Source: CAYQIM01 sp964417555
GTDB lineage: Bacteria; Pseudomonadota; Gammaproteobacteria; Diplorickettsiales; Diplorickettsiaceae
Assembly (NCBI GenBank): GCA_964417555.1
Contig: CAYQIM010000052.1
Location: 1-13,211 of the forward strand
Length of the DNA: 13,211 nucleotides
Direction of reading: 5' to 3'
Positions 1 through 6,445 of the stretch are shown piece by piece. Every line of letters begins with the position of its first letter. Positions within the stretch are counted from its first letter, which is position 1. Made by a program: the position numbers and the translations under genes. Under the pieces are notes generated by a model. That model ran no database searches and had not been told where the DNA came from. It worked only from the letters and a program-made list of their open reading frames with translations.

Positions 1-121
1 GACGCAGGACGAATCGCGGCCTAATTTCAGTCGCGTGATGCGAATTAATTTTGGGGACACGATGGCCAAAATTTTTCATGAGCATAGCGACTCGCTTGTA
101 ATAGCTGTTTTTATTATATAG
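1..121. other. GC-rich edge segment with short open frames on both strands, unidentified
   Basis: The first hundred or so bases are richer in G and C than the DNA after them. On the plus strand, the frame beginning at base 2 is open from the left edge to a TAG at 119-121 (about 39 codons, with an internal ATG at 62). On the minus strand, a frame starting at ATG 85-83 (second ATG at 79-77) is open to the edge and has an Arg/Pro/His-rich reading. I recognise neither product. FtsI would be expected upstream of murE, but the plus-strand reading does not look like an FtsI C-terminus. The segment contains TCGC-GTGAT-GCGA, a short inverted repeat, and its 10-mer GCGTGATGCG recurs inverted at the right edge of the window. 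It is either the tail of an unknown gene or part of a dispersed repeat. Confidence 0.3.
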
Positions 122-261
122 TTTATAACAGTGTACATTAAAAAATAATTTATGTGAATATATCTCCTTTTTTATTGTAGAGTAATTAACGTAATTTATG
201 CGATATACAGAGAGAAAAGGTTGTATTAACTGAAATAAATAATGAGTTTGAGGAAAAACAG

Positions 262-1764
262 GTGACAAAAAAAAATCAGTATTTAAGTCAATTATTAAAA
301 GGCATTAATTCTGTAAGGAATTCAGCTGACGTAATGATTAGTGGACTTTGTCAAGATAGCCGTCAACTTAAGTCAGGCGATTTGTTTTTTGCTTACTCGG
401 GAATTCAAGCAGATGGGAGAGACTTCGTAAATGAAGCAATCAAAAAAGGGGCCGCTGCCGTTTTGTTAGAACCGAATGGGAAATTAGTATTTTTTTCGTC
501 TTCAATTCCTATTATTTCTATTCCTAATTTAAAGATTTACTTAGGTCTTATTGCGGCTAGATTTTATGGCAATCCCAGTCAACACGTACCTGTAGTAGGA
601 ATTACTGGGACAAATGGAAAAACGTCGTGTACCCATTTTTTAGCGCAGTGTTTGCAGCAGCTACATAGTTGTTGTGGTGTGATAGGCACATTAGGTAATG
701 GTTTATATCCGCATCTAAAAACTGGTTTATTAACCACGCCGGATGCTGTTGAATTACAACAGTTATTAGCTGAATTGAAGGCACGGAAAGCTAAAACAGT
801 TTTAATGGAGGTGTCCTCGCATCGTTTGGCGCAACAGCGTTTAAATGGTATGGAATTTTCTATTGCGGCGTTTACGAATCTAACGCGCGATCATCTCGAT
901 TATCATGGCAGTATGGTGGAATATGCACAAGCCAAACGTTCTTTTTTTGATTTACCCGGCGTACGGCAGGCCGTGTTAAATGCAGATGATCCTTATGGTC
1001 AAACTTGGCTAAGCGAGTTAGCCGGATCGTTGCCTGTTATCGCTTATTCTATTAACCAGCCGCTATTAAATTTAGCACATATCCCTCAGGTTACAGTAAA
1101 GCACTATACATTTAATTCGCAAGGTTTACACGCTGAAATAGCAACTCCGTGGGGAGATATTAGTATTGAAAATCCATTTTTAATTGGCACGTTTAATCTC
1201 AGTAACCTATTACTCGTTTTGACGGTATTAAAACTTCTTGATTTTCCCTTGGCCGCTATTGCTAAGGTTATTTCGAATATAAAGGGCGTGCAAGGACGAA
1301 TGGAAGTTTTTCGGCGGCCGCATAAACCCCAGGTTGTTATCGACTATGCACATACGCCCGATGCGCTACAACAAGTTTTGCAGGCTTTACGCACTCATTG
1401 TCAGGGTACATTGTATTGTGTATTTGGTTGTGGCGGCGATAGAGATAGGGGAAAACGTGCATTGATGGCGGAAGTTGCCGAACAATATGCCGATCAGTTG
1501 GTGCTGACCAACGATAACCCGCGTTTTGAGGATCCTGGACAAATTATACAAGATATCCAACGAGGGTTATCTGGCGTTAAACCTGTTTATATTGAGCAGG
1601 ATAGGCAACTTGCCTTGGCTTATGCCATTCAAAAAGCCAAAGCAGAGGATATCGTACTGGTCGCGGGTAAAGGGCATGAGGCTTATCAATTGATAGCAGG
1701 AATAAAGCATCTTTTTAGTGATGAAGCTGAGGTTAAGCGTTTGTTAAACTTAAATTCGCATTAG
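262..1764 (+). CDS. murE: UDP-N-acetylmuramoyl-L-alanyl-D-glutamate--2,6-diaminopimelate ligase (MurE)
   Basis: This cytoplasmic Mur ligase adds meso-diaminopimelate to UDP-MurNAc-L-Ala-D-Glu, using ATP, in peptidoglycan precursor synthesis. At 500 residues it is full length. The order is an N-terminal UDP-substrate domain with the CQDSR motif near residue 30, the ATPase domain with P-loop GTNGKTS (116-122), TTPD (158-161), the NLTRDHLDYHG stretch (206-216) and the YAQAK lysine (K225) that is carbamylated in this family, then the C-terminal domain. DNPR at 418-421 followed by FE is the signature of enzymes choosing meso-diaminopimelate over lysine. The GTG start is supported by AGGA at 251-254, seven bases upstream. 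No ftsI precedes it, so it needs its own promoter in the AT-rich 120-250 region; I see no convincing one. Its TAG stop overlaps the stop of the convergent glycosyltransferase gene. Confidence 0.97.
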   Translation: MTKKNQYLSQLLKGINSVRNSADVMISGLCQDSRQLKSGDLFFAYSGIQADGRDFVNEAIKKGAAAVLLEPNGKLVFFSSSIPIISIPNLKIYLGLIAARFYGNPSQHVPVVGITGTNGKTSCTHFLAQCLQQLHSCCGVIGTLGNGLYPHLKTGLLTTPDAVELQQLLAELKARKAKTVLMEVSSHRLAQQRLNGMEFSIAAFTNLTRDHLDYHGSMVEYAQAKRSFFDLPGVRQAVLNADDPYGQTWLSELAGSLPVIAYSINQPLLNLAHIPQVTVKHYTFNSQGLHAEIATPWGDISIENPFLIGTFNLSNLLLVLTVLKLLDFPLAAIAKVISNIKGVQGRMEVFRRPHKPQVVIDYAHTPDALQQVLQALRTHCQGTLYCVFGCGGDRDRGKRALMAEVAEQYADQLVLTNDNPRFEDPGQIIQDIQRGLSGVKPVYIEQDRQLALAYAIQKAKAEDIVLVAGKGHEAYQLIAGIKHLFSDEAEVKRLLNLNSH

Positions 1765-2871
1765 CGCAAAGCCAGTAGATATTGATAAAGCGTGCATGTG
1801 GCGTCGATAAATGCTTTTTTATCAAAGTTTTTTACTGCCTTGTCACGTGCCTGTTGGCCCATCTGGATTAAATTTTGTTGTGTTAAAATGGCTGTTAAGC
1901 AATGTGTTAATGCAGGTATGTCGTTTACCGGAACAATCCAACCGTCAACATTTGGGGTTATATTTTCGGGAAGTCCACCATAATTGGACACAATAACAGG
2001 GAGTCCCATTGCCATCATTTCCCGACAGGCAAATGAAATGGTTTCTTGTGTATTCGACAACACAAAGCCTACGTCGCCAAGCGTCATCCATTCTCGCGTA
2101 TCAGTAAGAAGTCCCGTAAAGATAATCTGCTGACTTAAACCAAACTTAGCTACCGTTTGTGCTTGCTTTTGTCCGGAAGGTAGTTTACCGGCAATGATAA
2201 CTTTAATATTATTTTTTAATTTAGCAGGCAGTAGGGCAATGGCGGCAATTAGCGAAGGCCAATTTTTGCATTCTGCGGTTCCAGCATTGGAGACAAAAAT
2301 AAAGTTATTATCTTGTAAACCATGCTGTTGTCGTAAGACAAGTTTTTGTTCCAATGGTATGGGCTTAAAAAAATCGATGTCTAAACCGTTGGGAATCGTT
2401 CGAATCAGTGAGTTTTTTATCCCTGCTTGGAGAAGGTGCTGTTGCGTGGATTGGCTCACAGCAATGATAGCGTCCGTAAAGTAACGCATTCGCCATAATG
2501 CGCCCCACTTGATACGCAAGGCATTGTGCTTCGTTAAAACCAGTTTGGGTCGGTATTTTAAAAAGGGATAAATCAGTAGCACGCTGCGGTGGTCCGCCGA
2601 GCCATTGACATGGATAATGTCGAAGTTTTGTTTTTCAACCCATTGTTTAAAAATCCGTAATTGTTTTAGCTGCCACCATTGACGAAAAATAGCCTTATAA
2701 TTAATGCCAAAGCAGGGAATCGTTTCTTTTTAAAGTTAAATAAAGCCGTGAGGAGGGTGGGCAAGCTAATGCTACATAATGATTCAATTGTAAAGCCTTA
2801 ATCAAGCTGAGAAGGTAGGTATCTTGCCCCCCACCATGGGCTTCATGGAAATTACAAAATAAGATACGCAT
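1761..2871 (-). pseudogene. GT4-type glycosyltransferase, broken by a one-base frameshift
   Basis: The minus strand encodes a GT-B fold glycosyltransferase of the GT4 (glycosyl transferases group 1) type. The intact 273-residue part (from 2582 down to 1761) has an IPNGLD motif, IIAGKLPSG, and an EX7E pair in TQETISFACREMMAMGLP followed by GGLPE, the nucleotide-sugar binding signature. The N-terminal acceptor domain is also present but in another frame. ATG at 2871-2869 begins MRILFCNFHEAHGGGQD, a typical GT4 opening with its Gly-rich loop, and runs about 48 codons. It leaves frame at a T5 run on the plus strand (2727-2731). Removing one base there joins both halves into about 369 residues reading through IPCFGINYKAIF and FDIIHVNG. 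As given, the frame hits TAA at about 2703-2701. Substrate unknown; lipopolysaccharide or capsule sugar transfer is typical. A sequencing error is possible. The gene lies inverted between murE and murF, with its TAA overlapping the murE TAG. Confidence 0.88.
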
Positions 2872-2896
2872 ATTATTATTTTAGTATTAACTCGAG

Positions 2897-2934
2897 CTAT
2901 TATGTGGAATTATAGTATATTTAGTACATAATAG
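2897..2934. promoter_or_regulatory. Perfect 9-bp inverted repeat between divergent genes
   Basis: CTATTATGT (2897-2905) and ACATAATAG (2926-2934) are exact inverted copies separated by 20 AT-rich bases, in the 87-base space between the divergent starts of the glycosyltransferase (2871) and murF (2959). The centre-to-centre distance of 29 bases is near three helical turns, which would suit a dimeric regulator binding two half sites. Candidate -10 hexamers (TATATT, CATAAT) lie within and beside it, but I find no good -35. It could equally be a chance palindrome in AT-rich DNA. Confidence 0.4.
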
Positions 2935-2958
2935 TCATTATTTTGGTATCTAGCCCTT

Positions 2959-4290
2959 GTGAAATTATCAACACTTGCATCTTTACTACACGGTCAATTA
3001 ATTGGTTCAGATCAGAACTATTCCTCAGTGAGTCTCGATTCGCGGTCGCTTAAAGTTGGATCGCTCTTTGTTGCCATTTCCGGAGAGAAGTTTGATGGTC
3101 ATGCCTTTATAGAACAAGCTAAAAGCCAAGGCGCTGTAGCGGCGCTGGTGGATAAGCCGGTTTCTTCTGAGCTTCCATTAGTCCAAGTGGCTGATACGCG
3201 AATAGCACTAGGCCAATTAGCGCAAGCACATCGACAGCAATTTTCGATCCCGGTTATTGCCTTGACGGGAAGCTGTGGAAAAACGACGACCAAAGAAATG
3301 CTACGCGCTATTTTGAGTGAATCAGGTTCTGTGCTAGCGAGTACAAAAAGTTTTAATAATGATATCGGTGTGCCCCTAACCTTGTTTGATTTAATTACTC
3401 AACATCGATTTGCGGTGATTGAAATGGGTGCCAATCATCCTGGAGAAATTGCCTATTTAAGTCAGATAACACAACCGAATATTGCTTTAATAACAAATAT
3501 CGGTCCCGCGCATTTGCAGGGATTTGGTTCGATTGATAAGGTAGCGCAGGCAAAATCCGAGATCTTTTTAGGTTTATCGCCTGATGGCATAGCCGTTATT
3601 AATGCCGATGATCCTTTTGAGAAAGATTGGCAAGGTCGCTTAGCGAACCATTCTATTATTCGTTTTGGATTGAATAAAGAAGCTGATTTTTCAGCGCGCC
3701 AGGTGGATTTGGATCCACAAGGTAAAGTGCAATTCATTCTGGTAACACCAAAAGGAGAGATAGCGATTCATCTTGCTTTACCGGGAAAGCACAACTTATT
3801 GAATGCATTAGCCGCAGCGGCGGTAGCTCAGCAAGTAGGGATATCTTTAAGTGCTATTAAAACGGGTTTAGAAAAAATGCAGGATGTGCCAGGACGTTTG
3901 GCGATAGTAAAAAGTAAAACAGGCGCGTGTATTATTGATGATACCTATAATGCCAATCCAAGCTCAGTGACTGCAGCCCTACAACTTTTAGTGCATTATC
4001 CCGGTCGCCATGTTTTTGTTATGGGGGATATGGGTGAACTTGGCAGCAATGCGGATTATTACCATCGCCACATAGGTGAGTTGGCAAAGGAATTGGGAAT
4101 AGAATATGTGTATACTTGTGGTGAATTAACCGCCTTAACGGCACAAGCATTTGGTTCCTCAGGAAAGCATTATTCAAGTCAGGAAGATTTAATTCAAGCG
4201 CTTAGACCGCTGCTAAAAAAAGACGTGACTTTGTTAATCAAAGGGTCACGTAGCGCGCAGATGGACAGGGTGGTGGCAGCTTTAGTGTAA
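2959..4290 (+). CDS. murF: UDP-N-acetylmuramoyl-tripeptide--D-alanyl-D-alanine ligase (MurF)
   Basis: MurF joins D-Ala-D-Ala to UDP-MurNAc-tripeptide with ATP, giving the cytoplasmic pentapeptide precursor that MraY uses. The 443-residue product is close to the usual 450. Visible motifs are SLDSR (25-29) in the N-terminal domain, P-loop TGSCGKTT (103-110), SFNNDIGVPL (131-140), EMGANHPGEI (155-164), NIGPAHL (180-186), the AKSEIF lysine (K199) that is carbamylated in Mur ligases, and DDTYNANPSS (327-336) with VMGDMGELG in the C-terminal domain. The start chosen is GTG at 2959. No Shine-Dalgarno sequence precedes it (the upstream bases are CTAGCCCTT), so initiation is probably weak or leader-independent. 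Because the glycosyltransferase separates it from murE on the other strand, it must be transcribed from the 2872-2958 region. mraY follows 55 bases downstream, probably in the same transcript. Confidence 0.97.
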   Translation: MKLSTLASLLHGQLIGSDQNYSSVSLDSRSLKVGSLFVAISGEKFDGHAFIEQAKSQGAVAALVDKPVSSELPLVQVADTRIALGQLAQAHRQQFSIPVIALTGSCGKTTTKEMLRAILSESGSVLASTKSFNNDIGVPLTLFDLITQHRFAVIEMGANHPGEIAYLSQITQPNIALITNIGPAHLQGFGSIDKVAQAKSEIFLGLSPDGIAVINADDPFEKDWQGRLANHSIIRFGLNKEADFSARQVDLDPQGKVQFILVTPKGEIAIHLALPGKHNLLNALAAAAVAQQVGISLSAIKTGLEKMQDVPGRLAIVKSKTGACIIDDTYNANPSSVTAALQLLVHYPGRHVFVMGDMGELGSNADYYHRHIGELAKELGIEYVYTCGELTALTAQAFGSSGKHYSSQEDLIQALRPLLKKDVTLLIKGSRSAQMDRVVAALV

Positions 4291-4292
4291 AC

Positions 4293-4307
4293 GGTATGGC
4301 TTATACC
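4293..4307 (+). other. Small hairpin in the murF-mraY spacer
   Basis: GGTAT (4293-4297) and ATACC (4303-4307) can pair around a five-base loop just after the murF stop. No T-run follows, so it is not a classical terminator. It could stabilise the murF 3' end or be chance. Confidence 0.25.
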
Positions 4308-4345
4308 TGAGATGCGAAACTTAAAACTTCACAGAGAAAAAACAC

Positions 4346-5428
4346 ATGTTATTGTGGTTAACTGAATTATTATCCAATTTTTATCATGGTTTTCGTGTTT
4401 TTCAATATTTAACCTTACGTGCTATTTTAGCCAGTCTAACCGCTTTTTTGATTTCACTTTTACTCGGTCCCCGATTAATAAGGGCTCTGAGTTACCATCA
4501 GCTGGGTCAACCTATTCGCAATGACGGGCCACAAACCCATTTAAACAAAGCCGGTACGCCAACCATGGGTGGCGCTTTAATTTTAATTGCCATTGTTTTA
4601 ACGACATTACTGTGGGCTAATCTTCATAATCACCTGGTTTGGATTGTTTTGACCGCTATCGTAGGATTTGGTTTGATTGGATTTGCTGATGATTATCTCA
4701 AGCTTATTTTAAAAAATCCTAAAGGCCTTATTCCACGTTGGAAATATTTTTGGCAATCATTATTAGGATTAGGTATTGCGATTTTTCTTTATAGCACCGC
4801 GCAATTGCCTATTGAAACTCAATTAGTGATACCTTTTTTTAAAAATCTACTGATTCCTTTAGGCATCTTTTATATCCCTTGGGTTTACTTAGTGGTTGTA
4901 GGAAGTAGTAATGCGGTTAATTTAACGGACGGTCTTGACGGACTAGCCATTTTACCAACCGTATTAGTAGGGGGGGCTTTAGGTATTTTTGCTTATTCGA
5001 CCGGTAATATTACCTATGCTAAATATTTGGCTATTCCTTTCGTACCCGGCGCAGGTGAAATAGTTGTTATCTGTGGTGCTATTGTTGGTGCGGGTTTAGG
5101 CTTTTTATGGTTTAACACCTATCCGGCGCAAATATTTATGGGTGATGTGGGTGCTTTAGGTTTAGGTGCCGCCTTAGGTTGTATTGCCGTCGTTGTTAGA
5201 CAGGAATTAGTATTGTTGATTATGGGCGGTGTTTTTGTCCTAGAAACTGTTTCTGTCATACTACAAGTTATTTCGTTTAAATTAACCGGTAAACGTATTT
5301 TTCGTATGGCACCTATTCACCATCATTTTGAGCTAAAAGGTTGGCCAGAGCCACGTGTTATTGTTCGATTTTGGATTATTACCGTGGTCTTAGTTTTATT
5401 TGGTTTGGCTACTTTGAAATTGCGTTAA
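4346..5428 (+). CDS. mraY: Phospho-N-acetylmuramoyl-pentapeptide transferase (MraY)
   Basis: MraY is the polytopic inner-membrane enzyme that transfers phospho-MurNAc-pentapeptide from UDP to undecaprenyl phosphate, forming lipid I. The product has 360 residues, the same length as the E. coli enzyme, and the key residues fall at the same numbers: the Mg-binding pair D115-D116 in GFADDYLK, D267 in IFMGDVGALG, and the triple His at 325-327 in PIHHHFELKGWPEPRV. TPTMGG (71-76) and NLTDGLDGL (192-200) are also intact. About ten hydrophobic segments alternate with short loops. The ATG is preceded by AGAGAAAAAAC, a poor ribosome site. It follows murF by 55 bases on the same strand. In most Gammaproteobacteria murD comes next; here hflD does. 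Confidence 0.98.
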   Translation: MLLWLTELLSNFYHGFRVFQYLTLRAILASLTAFLISLLLGPRLIRALSYHQLGQPIRNDGPQTHLNKAGTPTMGGALILIAIVLTTLLWANLHNHLVWIVLTAIVGFGLIGFADDYLKLILKNPKGLIPRWKYFWQSLLGLGIAIFLYSTAQLPIETQLVIPFFKNLLIPLGIFYIPWVYLVVVGSSNAVNLTDGLDGLAILPTVLVGGALGIFAYSTGNITYAKYLAIPFVPGAGEIVVICGAIVGAGLGFLWFNTYPAQIFMGDVGALGLGAALGCIAVVVRQELVLLIMGGVFVLETVSVILQVISFKLTGKRIFRMAPIHHHFELKGWPEPRVIVRFWIITVVLVLFGLATLKLR

Positions 5429-5464
5429 GCTTTTCGTTCTCTTATTTTTCGTCTAATTTATCCC

Positions 5465-6097
5465 ATGAAACAAAATGAAAAAAAAATGGTTGAGCAGAGT
5501 TTAGCGCTGGCGGGTATTTTTCAATCAGCCGCCCTGGTTAGAGATTTGGCAAGGACAGGGCAAGTTGAAAACTTTGCATTTGATACTAGTATTCAAACAA
5601 TTTATCAAATTGATGCCATCAGTGTAGAACACGTCTATGGTAAGGTAGCGGGACTACGTTTAGGCTTACAAGAATTGATTAATTTATTAGAACACACAAC
5701 AATGCCGAGCAATCGGGACATTAGCCGTTATTTAATGGGTTTAATGCATTTAGAGCGAAAGTTGACTCGCTCTTTTGAAGTAAAGCAGACCTTAAGTCGG
5801 CGAATTAAGCATGCTGTTTCACAGGCAAAATATTTTTCTTCTTCCCCGCAACTTATCATCAACGGTTTAGCCGATATCTATGTAACGACCCTGGGGCGTT
5901 TATCCTTTCGTTTGCATGTGGTGGGGCATGGTAAGTATTTAAGTCAAACAGAAACTATTAGTAAAATACGTGCAGTTTTATTGGCGGGTGTTCGGTCTGC
6001 TGTTTTATGGCGCCAATTGGGCGGTTCGCGGTGGCAGCTTTTTCTAATGCGTAATAAGTTGACTAAAATTGCCAAACAATTATTAACGATTTCCTAA
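5465..6097 (+). CDS. hflD: High-frequency lysogenization protein HflD homologue
   Basis: A 210-residue, mainly helical protein matching the HflD (YcfC, DUF489) family of Gammaproteobacteria. Family hallmarks seen are SLALAGIFQSAALVRDLA (12-29), LMHLERKL (93-100), LADIYVTTLG (135-144), KIRAVLLAGVRSAVLWRQ (167-184) and GGSRWQL (186-192) with RNKL after it. In E. coli, HflD is a peripheral membrane protein known for restraining the phage lambda CII activator; its housekeeping role is unclear. In E. coli it sits with mnmA and purB; here it follows mraY by 36 bases with no visible ribosome-binding site, so it may be read from the murF-mraY transcript. The ATG at 5465 gives the usual length. Start codon less certain than identity. 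Confidence 0.93.
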   Translation: MKQNEKKMVEQSLALAGIFQSAALVRDLARTGQVENFAFDTSIQTIYQIDAISVEHVYGKVAGLRLGLQELINLLEHTTMPSNRDISRYLMGLMHLERKLTRSFEVKQTLSRRIKHAVSQAKYFSSSPQLIINGLADIYVTTLGRLSFRLHVVGHGKYLSQTETISKIRAVLLAGVRSAVLWRQLGGSRWQLFLMRNKLTKIAKQLLTIS

Positions 6098-6120
6098 CGT
6101 TATTAAATTATATTTAAAAA

Positions 6121-6165
6121 TATTTAACCTGAACTTTAAATAATTGTCTCTACTTGTTTTTTTTT
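6121..6165 (+). terminator. Weak terminator-like hairpin plus T9 after hflD
   Basis: TATTTAA (6121-6127) and TTAAATA (6136-6142) form a perfect seven-pair, all A-T stem with an eight-base loop. A T9 run follows at 6157-6165, 14 bases after the stem, which is further than normal for intrinsic termination. The lack of G-C pairs also makes it weak. Confidence 0.22.
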
Positions 6166-6371
6166 ATTAATCCTTCTAATATAGATTTTCTTAACTATTT
6201 CTTGCTAAGCCCTATAAGAAATATAAAAAGATTTCGTGTCTACGCTGTTCATTACTTTCCTTTACTAGCATTTATTTTAACTAACAAGAAAATTTATATT
6301 TAAAATTTTAAATGGAATTCAGCTTAACGCTATTTCATTAATCATGAAATGCACAATTGGTTTCAATTAAA

Positions 6372-6380
6372 TGTTAAAAT
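6372..6380 (+). promoter_or_regulatory. Possible extended -10 promoter for the oxidoreductase gene
   Basis: TGTTAAAAT contains a -10 hexamer (TAAAAT, five of six matches to consensus) with the TGN extension. It would start transcription near 6387, leaving a leader of about 60 bases before the ATG at 6446. No good -35 lies at the normal distance. Confidence 0.3.
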
Positions 6381-6445
6381 AAGTAAACTAGATTATTTGG
6401 ATTGATGATTAAAAGTATTTTCGATAAAAAATAAAAAGGATATGT

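Larger units (their letters stand above)
6098..6445. other. 348-base AT-rich gap, no gene found
   Basis: This stretch between hflD and the oxidoreductase is strongly AT-rich, with frequent stops in every frame; the only long frame is antisense to the next gene. It holds a weak AT-only hairpin with a later T-run (6121-6165) and a promoter-like element (6372-6380). I see no RNA gene, riboswitch or mobile-element end in it. Its composition fits eroded former coding DNA, but I recognise no remnant. Confidence 0.5.

Noticed and set aside
242..265. Seven-codon leader ORF (ATG at 242, TGA overlapping the murE GTG)
   Set aside because: Too short, without its own ribosome site, and the overlap can arise by chance from the purine-rich murE ribosome site.
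1792..2484. Plus-strand ORFs of 61 to 96 codons
   Set aside because: They are shadows of the minus-strand glycosyltransferase, which has clear family motifs.
2583..2871. Programmed frameshift in the glycosyltransferase
   Set aside because: The tract is only five bases and needs a +1 shift; no in-phase slippery heptamer is present. A simple indel or sequencing error is more likely.
3099..3737. Minus-strand ORFs inside murF
   Set aside because: murF has all its family motifs on the plus strand; the antisense readings are Trp/Cys/Ser-rich shadows.
6402..6430. TTGATG-N17-TAAAAA as promoter for the oxidoreductase
   Set aside because: It would place the transcript start within about ten bases of the ATG, on top of the AAGGA ribosome site.
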